Shown: one piece after another, positions 45,530 to 60,499 of the stretch
How positions within the stretch are numbered: the first letter of the stretch is position 1
How the letters are laid out: the number at the start of each line of letters is the position of its first letter
Source: Aporrectodea caliginosa
Taxonomy: Eukaryota; Annelida; Clitellata; Crassiclitellata; Lumbricidae
Assembly (NCBI GenBank): GCA_020284085.1
Contig: JACEVL010000045.1
Coordinates: forward strand, 1,824,696-1,888,695
Length of the DNA stretch: 64,000 nt
Direction: 5' to 3'
Translations under genes and position numbers: made by a program
The notes under the pieces: model-generated
Databases searched by the model: none
What the model saw: the letters and a program-made list of their open reading frames with translations, nothing else
Told to the model about the DNA's origin: nothing

Positions 45530-46690
45530 TATGCTCATTCTTTCGACTCAAATTCAAAGTCTCAATCTTCAAGGATTACTCATAGGTATACATGTATGTA
45601 TAACATGAAGATGCATGCTCTGTATGCCTCCTCTCTCTGCATGCATGCATGGTCTCTCTGCAATGGCAAGCAGACTTTAACAATTCTTCCTCTGAAATCT
45701 GGGTACGGTAGTGTTTTTACGGTTCTGTAATCGGTCAATCGCAAACAATCAACAATCGCCTCTGCCTCATAATCTGCCAGCAAGATCGAGATTTGTGCTC
45801 AGCTGCATGGGATAGTTATAGTTTTCATTAGCCGTGTATAATAAGTATACAATTATTGCAACTTGCAAGGGTCTTTGTTACAACGTGCAGTTAGTTATTC
45901 AGAGCAGCCATTTCGGTGCGTTTGATCTTTCTAGTGGTGACTTCTTTGCACTACGTCTCTTTCAATACACACAGGAGTTTCCCGTGAAGGGCGTTCTATA
46001 ATTCGTGCCTGCAATTGCACTGACGATCTTTAAACATTCGGAAAGCAGTGGTGTTGCTGAGGAGGAGGATGATGATAGTGGTGACGATGATGGCGATGAT
46101 AATGATAATAATTGTGATGATGGTAATGGTGTTGATGATGGTGACATTTAGAGTGGACAACACCCATTGCCGCCCTCTGCAATGATCCCACCCAAGGCCA
46201 TGGCCTCGCTTGTTCCTTTGGTAAATCTGCCAATGTTCCTTTGGTAACGACAACACATCTAGGCAACAGTGCAACACAAAGCAACATTGGCGTCGACAGA
46301 AACAGATTGTAGACCTATATCTACAAACAGCGGGACAGTTGAACTGTTGCGGGTGGCTAAGCGTGCGCTTCTTTTCATGCCACCCTTCCACAATTATAGT
46401 CATAAGTAAACAGAGCCCCCCCTCTATCGCATGCGAACGTGCATGACAGCCACCGGTAACTCTATCGGGCGACAGCCGACGACGACCAGGGGCCCTGCTC
46501 AAAGCCCCTGGGACGACAGCAGCTGCAGGGGGTCCGTTGAAGGGAAATACATAAATCAGAGGGACGTCGACGGGGTTTCGAAGCGAAGGACATGAGAAAC
46601 TCCCGTCTGCGATAGTTATTAGGAGAAATCGAGTTAGCACCGGTGACTGTGAGATATATGAACGGAAGACCAACCGGAACGATTCATACA
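45530..46690. other. Unique sequence, no confirmed exon
   Basis: Short gatgat-like runs at 46065-46140. The 250-codon minus-strand frame across 46754-45996 includes repeat-derived and low-complexity segments and no recognised domain. Confidence 0.35.
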
Positions 46691-46694
46691 TAAA

Positions 46695-47092
46695 TACATG
46701 CATAATACATACGTACATACATACATATACATACAATGTCATAAATACATACATACTTTACTTACAACATACATACATACATACATACATACATACATAC
46801 ATACATACATACATACATACATACATACATACATACATACACATACATACATACATACATACATACATACATACATACATACATACATACATACATACAT
46901 ACATACATACATACATACATACATACATACATACATACATACATACATACACACATACATACATACATACATACATACATACATACATACACATACATAC
47001 ATACACACACATACATACATACATACATACACAAATACATACATACATAGTTTTTACATACATATACACACATACACACATACATACATACG
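46695..47092. repeat. (TACA)n array, ~400 bp
   Basis: Nearly pure catacata with rare caca interruptions. Upstream of the PRDM exon. Confidence 0.95.
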
Positions 47093-47104
47093 ATACGCAG
47101 ATAA

Positions 47105-47274
47105 CCTCAGAGAGTAAGTTCGAGCCCAGTATAGCGGATATGCTTTGTAGGCTGCTATTAGCGCCGTTATATTGCAGGCTGTCTGAATGTTAATGTTAGT
47201 AGTAAAGATTTCAATTGCATAACATGTAAATGTACAGCGCAGTGCGTTTGTCAGGCGCTTAATAAAGACAAAGA

Positions 47275-47290
<16 letters not shown>
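47105..47290 (+). mobile_element. SINE-C copy lacking most of its head
   Basis: 'gtaggctgctattagcgccg', 'cataacatgtaaatgtacag' and 'gcgtttgtcaggcgctta' precede an (att)n tail. Confidence 0.75.
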
Positions 47291-47505
<215 letters not shown>

Positions 47506-47646
47506 TACATACACACATACATGCATAATTATGTACATACATACATACATACCCGAGCAAACGTATATATGTGATAGTGGAGCGAAGGTGAGGAAATCTT
47601 CGATTGAGTTACAGTTCTTAAGTGGACTATTTTTGGGTTTTCGCAG

Positions 47647-47767
47647 GTTGAGCAATTTCTCTTTGTCGGTGGAAATGATACATGAGACGTCGAGGTTTAC
47701 TGATCACTTGGAACCAGACAGCAACACAGACTCAAACCAATCATACAGCATCTTCGATACCATCTCA
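47647..47767 (+). CDS. Candidate exon upstream of the PRDM exon (unassigned)
   Basis: 121 bp with acceptor gggttttcgcag and strong donor tctca|gtaagt. Open in one frame: LSNFSLSVEMIHETSRFTDH then LEPDSNTDSNQSYSIFDTIS. It leaves phase 0, which fits the exon starting at 48324. It encodes no zinc finger and I recognise no homologue. It could be a lineage-specific linker exon of the PRDM gene, part of another transcript, or chance. Confidence 0.3.
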
Positions 47768-47864
47768 GTAAGTCAACTTACTTACTTATGCGCGGAATTA
47801 TTATGCTCGCTCTAGCTTTTGCTGAATAGACAGCTCCCACATACAAACCAATACATAGGGCCTA

Positions 47865-48190
47865 CATACATGCATGCATGCATACATGCATACATACATC
47901 CATATATTCATACATACATACATACATATATTCATACATACATACATACATACATATATTTATACATACATACATCCATATATTCATACATACATATATT
48001 CATACATACATACATACATACATACGTACATACATACATACATATATTCATACATACATACATACATATATTCATACACATACATACATATATTCATACA
48101 TACAAACATACATACATACCCCATATTCATACATACATACATACATATATTCATACATACATACATGCATGCAAGCATACATGCATACAT
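47865..48190. repeat. (TACA)n array with ATTCATACATATAT interruptions
   Basis: Higher-order pattern tacatatattca-tacatacatacat over about 300 bp. Confidence 0.9.
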
Positions 48191-48323
48191 GCATGCAAAC
48201 ATAGAACTATGCAAAAGCAAACGTCACAATACAGTACATAATTGTACCATAGATATAGGACTTGATGACTGCAGACTATATATGATGCTTCAGTTGCTGC
48301 ATGGGTGTGTTCGTGTGTTCTAG

Positions 48324-51094
<2,771 letters not shown>

Positions 51095-51112
51095 TGTATA
51101 CCAGAGAGAGAC

Positions 51113-51124
51113 GCTAGGTGGCGT
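51113..51124 (+). promoter_or_regulatory. CTCF-like motif just after the PRDM stop
   Basis: cgctaggtggcg, 19 bp beyond the stop codon, same orientation as the gene. Confidence 0.3.
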
Positions 51125-51324
51125 ATAGCGATGACAGAAATCGGTTCAAGAGATTTGCATAAATCACTCGTTTTGTACATTAACACTTTTAGTCTCACGC
51201 CTTCAATTCGTCCAAATTAACCCTTCAGGGATGACTGAGAAACCCAAGAACATCCAGGGCACGTTTTAATACTATAATAACTCACCCGTTTTAAGTGGCT
51301 AACAGGCTAACCCTATAATAGGGG

Positions 51325-51945
51325 AGTTACTAATATTTGCTGTTTCCTGATTAATATTAGCCATGATCTGACTATTTAATATTGGCCATGTCTTAATTAA
51401 TATTAGCCATGTCCTGATTACTTAATATTGGCCATGTCCTAATTAATATTAGCCATGTCCTGATTACTTAATATTGGCCATGTCCTAATTAATATTAGCC
51501 ATGTCCTGATTACTTAATATTAGCCATGTCCTAATTAATATTAGCCATGTCCTGACCGAATAATATTGGCCATGTCCTAATTAATACTAGCCATGTCCTG
51601 ATTACTTAATATTAGCCATGTCCTAATTAATATTAGCCATGTCCTGATTACTTAATATTGGCCATGTCCTAATTAATATTAGCCATGTCCTGATTACTTA
51701 ATATTGGCCATGTCCTAATTAATACTAGCCATGTCCTGATTACTTAATATTGGCCATGTCCTAATTAATATTAGCCATGTCCTGATTACTTAATATTGGC
51801 CATGTCCTGACTAATATTAACCATTTCCTGACTAATTAATATTAGCCACGTCCTGACCAAAATTCTTGACTAATTAATATTAGCCATATCCTGACTAATA
51901 TTAGCCAGGTCCTGACTAATTAATATTAGCCATGTCCTCGACTAT
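51325..51945. repeat. 46-bp minisatellite of two ~23-bp half units
   Basis: Alternating 'ttaatattggccatgtccta' and 'attaatattagccatgtcct' plus gattac, about 13 higher-order units, more degenerate at the right end. It lies between the PRDM stop and the first AATAAA, so it is probably transcribed as 3' UTR. Confidence 0.95.
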
Positions 51946-51966
51946 CTCATCAAAAGATGTAACATA

Positions 51967-51981
51967 AATAAATTGAATAAA
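51967..51981 (+). promoter_or_regulatory. Candidate polyadenylation signals of the PRDM gene
   Basis: AATAAA at 51967-51972 and 51976-51981, immediately after the minisatellite. Further hexamers are near 52162 and 52327. Confidence 0.4.
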
Positions 51982-51999
51982 GAATGTATATACTTACTT

Positions 52000-52430
52000 A
52001 CATAATATTATGTATTTCCACCTATAGGCCTGTGCATACGTCCACGGTCATGCAGCTCTGTAGTTCTTCGTTCATATATATAGCGTCTGGTACAGAGCAG
52101 ATTATAGAGTCGCATTTTACGTTAACTTATAAGATGCGTATTGGACGAAATGTCTGTGTATGTAAATAAAGAAAGAGAGACTATAAACACATGTGAACTG
52201 TGAAGGTAGATATGTTGCTTTGTGTCATGCAGTTAGAAGTGTTGTTTGTGACTAAAATACTAAGTGATGCATGACACTTTATGTAAAGTTCTCTGTTGCG
52301 TTGAAGAAGTATATTAACGTCACAAGAAATAAATCATTTATACATATATATATATATCGTTTGTGTTCAGATGTTAACTATAGATAATATGTACATAAGA
52401 CCACTTTACAGAAATATATATAAGAATATA
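52000..52430. other. Unique sequence downstream of the PRDM gene
   Basis: No coding signal; possible 3' UTR extension. Confidence 0.35.
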
Positions 52431-52431
52431 T

Positions 52432-52683
52432 TATACATACATACATAAATCGAAGGGTCATACATGCATACGTACATACATGTATATTATGCTGCGTACA
52501 AATGTATAGTCTATATACATACATACATACATACATACATACATACATACATACATACATACATACATACATACATACATACATACATACATACATACAT
52601 ACATACATACATACATACATACATACATACATACATACATACATACATACATACATACATACACACATACTTATACATACAAA
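52432..52683. repeat. (TACA)n array
   Basis: Pure catacata from about 52513 to 52660. Confidence 0.95.
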
Positions 52684-52781
52684 CATTCGTGCAAATGCTG
52701 CAGTTGGTATTCAGTTGATTGTTTGTGGTTTATCCGAATGATTGACACAGCAGAACGCAGAAACGATAAGATATCGCAGAG

Positions 52782-52784
<3 letters not shown>

Positions 52785-52855
<71 letters not shown>
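52785..52855. repeat. (AT)n microsatellite
   Basis: About 70 bp of pure AT. Confidence 0.95.
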
Positions 52856-52858
<3 letters not shown>

Positions 52859-53304
52859 ACAAAAGAGCATGCATATATCCATAAATATCTACTTCAGTCG
52901 TGATATACAATGTATGTACACACGCGTGTATACAACTACTTTGTATATTCATGTATATACTTATATCTTGATATAATATACGTATTTATATATAGCTATA
53001 GATAATTATATACATTGATATTTTCTTCTGTCAATGTCAACGTGCATCCAAACGCTTACATCTATATACATCTAAACGATATCAAATATATAGGTGGTTA
53101 TATTTGAGGTCTGTGAACTTGTGAAGTGAGCGTTAACTTCTTGAGTGGCAAATGTCACGACAGTTCTGACCGTGAGACGAACATCCGCGTGAGATGGGAA
53201 ACTGACTGTGAAGTCATAGAGACACAGGTATAGGTTATACATACAGACTATAGCAGAGCAAAGAGATAGACTCATCACACGAGACAAACCGAAGTTTAAA
53301 GACT

Positions 53305-53785
53305 ATACGCCCTTCCTCCTCTCCCTCCTCCTCGTCCTTCTCCTCCTTCTCCTCTTCTTCTTGTTCTTCTTCTTCTCTGTCTTCTTCTTCTTGTTCTTCT
53401 TCCTCTTCTTCTTGTTCTTCTTGATCTTCCTCCTCCTTCTACTCCTCTCCTGCTCCTCTTCCTCCTCCTCCTCTTTCTCTCCTACTCCTCTTCCTTCTTC
53501 TCCTCCTCTTTCTCTTTCTCCTGCTCCTCCTCTTCTTATTTTTTTCTTTTGTTCTTGTTCTTCCTCCTGCTCCTGCATGCTCCTTCTCCTTCTCCTCCTC
53601 TTCCTCCTCCTCCTCTTTCTCCTCCTCCTCTTTCTCTTTCTCCTCCTCCTCTTTCTCTTTCTCCTCCTCCTCTTCTTATTTTCGTTCCTGTTCTTCTTGT
53701 TCTTGTTCTTCTTATTTCTCCTTCCTCTTTCTCCTCTTCCTCGTCCTCCTCCTACTCGTCTTCTTCTTCCTCGCTCCTTCCATGT
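53305..53785. repeat. Polypyrimidine (CTCCTT)n tract
   Basis: About 480 bp, nearly purine-free on the plus strand. Frames such as FFLFFLFFL are artefacts. Confidence 0.9.
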
Positions 53786-54014
53786 TATGTGTAAGTTCTC
53801 AGGTCAAATCGAAAGATTCGAAACATACACGGATTGAAACAGACACACACAGACAGACGAACATGAATAGAAAAAAAACACAAATGGACCAATACTCCAA
53901 TAGGCCTATCTTGTATACGTATAATTATGAATGCTGTGTTGCTCGATATAGGCCTAATGTAAATGTATACTGCAGGATTAAGGTTTATAGGGTCAGAGAT
54001 TTTATATTTGCATA

Positions 54015-54415
54015 CAGACAAACAGACAGACATACAGGCAGACGGACAGACAGGCAGACGGACGAACGGACAGACAGACAGACAGGCATGCAGACAGACA
54101 GACAGGCAGACAGGCAGGCAGACACACAGACAGAAAGGCAGGCAGGCAGACACACAGACAGAAAGGCAGTCAGGCAGACACACAGACAGACAGGCAGTCA
54201 GGCAGACACACAGACAGACAGGCAGACACACAGACAGGCAGGCAGACACACAGACAGAAAGGCAGGCAGGCAGACACACAGACGAAAACAAAGACATTGT
54301 CTGTATGCAATCCGAAGGACAGACAGGTGGATAAGCAGACATAAAAAGACCGACAGAAAGACATACAGACAGCTACAGACAGACAAAGACAGACAAAGAC
54401 AGAGACAGAGCTCGT
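54015..54415. repeat. (CAGA)n / CAGACAGGCAGG higher-order array
   Basis: cagacaga with embedded ~32-bp units 'cacacagacagaaaggcagg' plus caggcaga. Confidence 0.9.
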
Positions 54416-54419
54416 CAGC

Positions 54420-54695
54420 GGACCACACAGGTAGCAATGCACAATTCGTGTTGACAATTGTATCACATTTCAAATCTAATTTATTCAACTTGGCTTCTCT
54501 GATCGTCAACACGTCAACTTAACCACTATCATAACACGCAATCACACCAACCCTCTCTCTCTCAATATATCATAGTCCACCCTATACCCTGTAACAAGTT
54601 AACAACCCCGCCTTGACGGAAGACGGGTATATAGAACAGGTGGCTTCAGAGTGTCAAAACGATCGTGTTAATTATTAGAGGTTTGCACCAAATGT
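54420..54695. other. Unique sequence
   Basis: No gene or repeat recognised. Confidence 0.35.
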
Positions 54696-54699
54696 GGGG

Positions 54700-55020
54700 G
54701 TGCTCGTTAGTATAGTGGTTATAGCTTGCTGGACTTTCAATCAATCGAGAGGTCGGGGTTCAAATCCCCGCCTGCAGGGCAGAAGATTTGGTTCAAGATT
54801 ACTACCCAACCTGCATCCCCTAGCCAACTCAGCTACATGTATATATATAATGAGTACAGTGACGGTACACTGTCCGACTGTCGGTGGGAAGACGAGACGG
54901 TGAGGGAGACGACTGGTCACACTCCCTCATATGCCGAGGCTAAGAAAATGAAGTCGTTAACACTTCGTACCCATTGCTGCCTCGGGGCTAGCTTAATGGC
55001 CTGCTCTTCTGAGCCAAATG
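54700..55020 (+). mobile_element. SINE-B, full-length, tRNA-Asp/Gly-like head
   Basis: Head gctcgttagtatagtggtta and B box ggggttcaaatccccgcc. Body 'ctagccaactcagctacatg', 'atgccgaggctaagaaaatg' and 'aagtcgttaacacttcgta', ending 'ggcctgctcttctg'. The head keeps enough A- and B-box sequence to be a Pol III promoter but does not fold as a good tRNA. Confidence 0.8.
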
Positions 55021-55196
55021 ACAACATTAACCAACTCAACGGGATTTTTAAAGACTGTTTTCTATTCCTAATTTTTTTAATGATTTGGGCTGATCTTTCT
55101 ATTTGCCTGGACATAAATGATAGATACCCTCTACTACTGTATATCTTTGTCTTTAAGTTTTGCACCTTGTTAGCTTTCTGAAAATTCACAAACATA

Positions 55197-55496
55197 CAAA
55201 TCGATATACATACATACATATACATACATACATACATACATACATACATACATACATACATACATCCATACATACATACATACATACATACATACATACA
55301 TACATACATACATACATACATACATACATACATACATACATACATACATACATACATACATACATACACACATACATACATACATATACATACACACATA
55401 CATACATACATACATATACATACACACATACATACATACATACATATACATACATACATACATACATACATACATACATACATACATACATACACT
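55197..55496. repeat. (TACA)n array
   Basis: About 300 bp, with tatacatacacaca interruptions repeating every ~34 bp at 55370-55460. Confidence 0.95.
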
Positions 55497-55598
55497 CATG
55501 AAGGCGTGTGATTGGTTAAGCGTTGACCCTCATACATGACATGGTATAGAATAGAGATTGGTGGTGCATGTATCGCTCTCTGTCTCTGATACGCAGAA

Positions 55599-55610
55599 CG
55601 CCATCTAGCG
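55599..55610 (-). promoter_or_regulatory. CTCF-like motif, minus strand
   Basis: cgccatctagcg, i.e. cgctagatggcg on the minus strand. Confidence 0.3.
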
Positions 55611-55714
55611 TCCGTTCTTATAAGACCGGATATCCGACATCGACAGGCGAGACCTCGTTGCGCATGCGTGAACTCATGAACGCCCGGCTATAAAGAAGAG
55701 GAAGTTTTGATCTC

Positions 55715-56035
55715 GGTTGCTGTCTGTATGTCAGTGTTTGTCTGTATGTCTGCGTGTGCCTGTTTGTTTGTCTGCGTATGCCTGTTTGTTTGTCTGCCTA
55801 TTTGTTTGTTTCCGTATACGTCTGTTTGCTTCTATGTGTGTGTGTCTTTTTGTCTGTGTACGTGTGTCTGTGTCTCTGGGTATGTCTGTCCGTCTGTCCA
55901 TGTCTGTATATTTGTGTGTCGGCGTCTGTGCCTCTATATATATGTTGCATTTGCATGTTTGTGTGTGCATGTCTGCGTGTCTGTCTGCGCCTTCCTCTGT
56001 GTGTCTGAATGTCTGTTCCTTTGTCTGTCTCTGTC
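55715..56035. repeat. Degenerate (TGTCTG)n array
   Basis: tgtctgtatg/tgtttgtctg words over about 320 bp. Confidence 0.85.
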
Positions 56036-56459
56036 TTATGAATGGATATCCTGCAGAGATATCTAGTAACTACATTGAATGTGGTATACAGCTTGAGGCG
56101 AATTCCACGCAGATTGCTGTGTATATATCAGGCGCTTTCTCTAGCGCCATTTTTTTAGCATAACAGGAACATTTTCTGCCAGGGACACAGACAAGGACAT
56201 GGCCTATATGCACTATAGGAGGGATAGATTATAGATAGACAGACAAACAGACATATGCAGAGTGATTCGTGCAGAGATCGAAAGACATATAGGATGGTAT
56301 CCGGAGGGGAGAAAAGAGGAAAAGAGAAGAGAGAGGGGAAGAGGGATAAGAGATGGACAGAAAAAGAGAAAGAATTAGAGAAACAGAGGCGAAGATAGAG
56401 AGGCAGATAGAAAGAAGAGATACGGTATGTCTGTCTCTGTCTCTCTCACACATGTGCAC

Positions 56460-56550
56460 CCTGTGTGTGTGTGTGTGCGTGAGAGAGAGAGAGAGTGTGT
56501 GAGAGAGCGAGAGAGAGAGAGAGTTAGAGAGTGAGAGAGAGATGAGAGAG

Positions 56551-56627
<77 letters not shown>

Positions 56628-56670
56628 AGAGAGAGATACAAACAGACAGACAGACAGACAGGCAGGCAGG
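56460..56670. repeat. (GA)n and (GT)n arrays
   Basis: gagaga blocks, then about 70 bp of pure (tg)n at 56553-56622, then cagacaga. Z-DNA potential. Confidence 0.95.
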
Positions 56671-57003
56671 CAGATAAAGCAAGGCCGGTGCACTGGAAGC
56701 AGCTATTTGACAGGTTGTTGTCGCAACTGCAGCATAGAGGTCACTTATCGCGCTGAGCGGAGGTCACGGAATTAGCATTTCATATTGCAAGCGTGATTTC
56801 CTGCGGCCTGGCAGGATTCCTTTCTTTTGTTCAGTGTCTGCGGGAACATGTAATATTATCATCTGTTGATGTTTATTTTATTTCTAACCCCACTGGATAA
56901 AAAATCTTTGAATGGCTTTAATGTATTGACGTCATGTCAAACGCATAAAGTTAAAAGCTTTGTTACATTCAAGATTGCATTGTGGGGAAGGGGGACGTAG
57001 AAA

Positions 57004-57764
57004 ATCGGTGCAGGTAAAAAATACATCCGGGAACTCCGTGCTTTTGTCTTGAGCCTGCAGCTGCGAATGCTACGCACAGTGGGGATCTGTTGGTGCCGCG
57101 CTCTCATGTAGGGATTCAGTCAACAATGTGATTGATATTTATTATAGTTATAGCGAAAGCATCGTGCAAAAAAGTAAGGAAATATGATTGTAGGCAAGGT
57201 AATTCTGAAGGTAGATATTATGAGATTTAATTAGAATCAGGCAACTTTTAGTTAGAGTTATAATTAGCAAAATTTCCGATGCCAAATAATTAGAATTAGA
57301 ATTAGCTTCTTCTTCCTTCTTCTTGTTCCTTGAGACAGGCCCGTACGTCCAATGTCGCCATTCGTCTTATTGCTTATTTTTTTATCCCTCTTAGTCAACC
57401 GGCTATTGGATTGAATGCAGTAACCGTCCCTCATCATTCAATCCAATAGCAACTTTCGAGGTATTCCTTTTGTTTTTTCCATTCCATTCTTCTCTCGATT
57501 ATAGTTCTTATAATGTATGAGGAATCTCCCCTCATTATGTGTACCCATCCATTTTTAGAATTATGCTACCAAGGCTAATTAATTACGTGATTATTTAGTT
57601 TTCAATAAATTGATGACTCCTCAGCCTAAAAGACGTCCGGAAAAGACGTTTTTTACTGAATCCCTTTATGAGATCGCGGCACTAGCAGATCCCCACTGGA
57701 TGCAATATTCACAACGACATAAACACGGAGTTCTCTGATGTATTCTCGATCCGCACCACCGATC
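57004..57764. repeat. ~115-bp diverged inverted repeat with 530-bp interior
   Basis: Left arm 57004-57120 (gggaactccgtgcttttgtc, agtggggatctgttggtgcc, gtagggattcagt) is matched inverted by 57655-57764 (actgaatccctttatgag, cactagcagatccccact, cggagttctctgatg). The interior has ttagaattagc text and a short hairpin at 57403-57449. Possibly a transposon with long TIRs. Confidence 0.6.
57403..57449. repeat. 15-bp perfect hairpin
   Basis: ctattggattgaatg and its exact inverse cattcaatccaatag, separated by 17 nt. Confidence 0.85.
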
Positions 57765-57859
57765 TAGGTTCGTCCAGTGCAACAATTGATGTTGATGTTG
57801 ACAAAATCAATAAACAATCAATCTTTCTAGAACAATCTTCCACCAGACTTCGCCTTTCA

Positions 57860-58160
57860 GCCTAAAAGTGCCTGTGTAGTGTGTAACCGCGTAACGCGCT
57901 CTCTTACAGACTTTATCCAGCCGTTATATACCTGACAACCTAATCGACATCAAAGTATGCCGATGTATTTGTGCCAGCAATTGACAGTACTAACACTAAA
58001 ATGGGCGATAGGGACTTTCGGGTTGCTGGCCCACGTGCCTGGAACAGCCTTCCGCCAAACATCTGGGAATTTTGGAGCTGGAAAAGGTTATCGTTTTCGT
58101 AAAACAGTTGAAACTTCTTTCTTTTTTCGCTGACATTTTACTATACAGTGTGGAGCACCC
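57860..58160 (+). mobile_element. CR1/L2-type LINE 3' remnant
   Basis: The plus strand reads GDRDFRVAGPRAWNSLPPNI then FVKQLKLLSFF, the conserved 'FxVAGPRxWNSLP' block near the end of CR1/L2 polymerases. Upstream frames are broken. Confidence 0.7.
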
Positions 58161-58720
58161 TATAGAGTATAGAAGTAGCTTTATATACTGACAATGTTAC
58201 ATGAACAATAGCCATTACATTACAATTTAATACATCAATGCGGTAGTTAATGGAAACGTTAATTATAATTAAGATATTACGAATGGATAAATTTTCTCAG
58301 TTAATACTCCAAAGATACGTACGTTTCGCTCATTAAGTGTTTCGTTGAGTACTTCTTTCAATATTTTTGTTGCCTACTAACTTACTTGTTCATTTACTTA
58401 CTTATGAATAGTTGAATATTATATTCAAACAGAGATATACATGCTGCTTGATTTGTTTTGAAGGACATGTGGCGTCTGATATAAGATTCCAGGTATACAG
58501 CGAGCTAGGAGTAGCTATCGCAGGAGTTTCCAAATGAGTTGGGGGAGGGGTGGTTGATGGTTGAAGCTATGTCGATGGGTTTCAACGGTAATCTTTTCAT
58601 GTAATTACAGAACTATGTGGAGGGTTTTACAAGTATGCCCGAGAGGAAGTTTAAGAATTGCCTCAACCACCTGACGTGTGTATAATGTCTGCAGGCAATG
58701 ATGATGTATGCTGTATCTTT
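58160..58720. other. Unique A/T-rich sequence
   Basis: No gene or repeat recognised. Confidence 0.35.
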
Positions 58721-58724
58721 CTCT

Positions 58725-59030
58725 GAATGTCTGTCTCTCCTTGTGTCTGTCTGTCTCTGTCTGTCTGTCTGTATGTCTCTGTCTGTCTCTGTCTGTCTCT
58801 CTCTTTCTCTCTCCTTCCGTCTGTCTGTCTATTTCTATGTATACCTGCTTCTCTCCATCTCTCTTTGTCGATCTGTCATACTTTCTCCTCTCTATCTCTG
58901 TCTCTCTGTCTGTGTCTCCATCTCTGTGTCTCTCTTTCTCTCTCTGTCTTCCTCCCTCTCTGTATCACTAACTCTCTCTGTCTCTCTCTGTCTTCATCTC
59001 TCTTTCCCTCTCCCTCTCCCTTCTCCGCCT
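58725..59030. repeat. (CTGTCT)n polypyrimidine-rich array
   Basis: tctgtctgtctc degenerating to ctctctt. It ends just before the candidate exon at 59080. Confidence 0.9.
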
Positions 59031-59079
59031 CTTAACGTTGAACGGCTGTTTCCTCGTTATCTAATCTGCGTTTTGTCAG

Positions 59080-59255
59080 AAGTGAAGAGGTCTAAGAGAT
59101 GCGGTATAGACGCCATGCAGGCCAGCTCTAATAATCCCTCGACACCGTATCGTAAGATGCTTGGCCCCTATGAAAATATCGCAGCGCATATGAGAGCATC
59201 TTTATCGGAAAGATGGAAGCGTTCCGAAGAGCTTTTAAAACACTCCAGAACACAG
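59080..59255 (+). CDS. Candidate internal exon, unassigned
   Basis: 176 bp with acceptor ctgcgttttgtcag and donor acacag|gtatgt. It starts at codon position 2 and ends in phase 0. It encodes VKRSKRCGIDAMQASSNNPS, TPYRKMLGPYENIAAHMRAS and LSERWKRSEELLKHSRTQ: hydrophilic, helical, basic. No repeat is evident in it. I recognise no family. Balanced codon use and both splice sites favour a real exon, but neighbours were not identified. Confidence 0.4.
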
Positions 59256-59259
59256 GTAT

Positions 59260-60240
59260 GTGTGCGCATGTGCGCCCGTGGAGCATGATGGGATGGATAG
59301 TTTTATTAGTTTCCTTTCCTACGAAGCGAAATGTTATCATCGCCTGTGCATGGATCTCGAGGGTCTTGGAGTGTTTTGCAAAGACCCGGTCAGAGACACA
59401 CGTATCTATATGGACTACATCGCTTCAGCCGACGCTATAGGAGACTGGTCATGTCTGGGTGTATCAGGTTTTAGTGTGACCTTTCCGTATCAGACTCATT
59501 CGCTCATTTATTCATCCATTCATTCATTCATTCATTCATTCATTCATTCATTCATTCTTTCTTTCGCCTTTTCATTCGCTAACTCTTTAATTCATTGAAT
59601 GGTCCACTTTTTCATTTAATTCAATAAACTTAGGCCTATATAACGCATCTTCAAGAAGTATAATATAAGATGCGCTACCAACTCAGTCTGGACGAAAGCA
59701 AAATACATTCAAAGCGTTGACGAATTGTCCGCTATTCAGAAGCATCTATTTGTTTCAAGGCTGAAACGCATAAACTGTCTAACAAACCATCACATACATG
59801 CTTAGTATGCAAAAAGACAATGAGACAATGTTTTGTAAATTATTTCAGACACCAAATTAGGCCTATACTGTCTGATTAAAGAATGCACTAGCAAACATTT
59901 GATCAATAAATTACGCCATGTGTAATACTTCCAGACATTCCAATTGTTTTATGAGAAAGATCATCCGCTGTGACCTACAGCTGGGCATTTTGTGTGACTT
60001 CAATGCGTGAAAGGCCACACTGATATAGTCTCGTTATATACAGTAAGCCACAGTATGCACGCGCGCCGCTTATTATCAGACAAAATATGTATTTCTATTA
60101 GTGTTCCGACAACACAAGTATCGGCGATTAGAAGACATCCATTTCAACAAAGAGCACAAGAATTAGCATGTTTGTATGAATGTATACTTGAATGCATGCT
60201 TGTATACGTGTGTATCCACGCATGTTTATCTGCCTGTCTC
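59260..60240. other. Mostly unique sequence with an (ATTC)n run
   Basis: (attc)n at 59508-59560. No gene recognised. Confidence 0.4.
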
Positions 60241-60242
60241 TC

Positions 60243-60256
60243 TATCTGTATGTATG

Positions 60257-60287
<31 letters not shown>

Positions 60288-60430
60288 TGTATGTATGTAT
60301 GTATGTATGTATGTATGTATGTATGTATGTATGTATGTATGTATGTATGTATGTATGTATGTATGTATGTATGTATGTATGTATGTATGTATGTATGTAT
60401 GTATGTATGTATGTATGTATGTATGTATGA
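60243..60430. repeat. (TATG)n array
   Basis: About 45 nearly pure tatg units: the (TACA)n motif on the opposite strand from the arrays at 46.7, 47.9, 52.5 and 55.2 kb. Confidence 0.95.
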
Positions 60431-60499
60431 ATGTTTACACGCATAATAATGTATGTAATGCACTAGTAATTATTAATTAGTATAGTATGTGTTTTTCTT

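Noticed and set aside
46698..47117. YIHTYIHT / MYVCMYVC proteins over tetranucleotide arrays (also 47819-48323, 52378-52741, 54917-55501, 60007-60480)
   Set aside because: A 4-bp repeat is open in every frame when the unit lacks stops; there is no gene signal.
54705..54780. Functional tRNA-Asp or tRNA-Gly gene
   Set aside because: A and B boxes are present but the arms do not pair as a standard cloverleaf and a SINE-B body follows directly.
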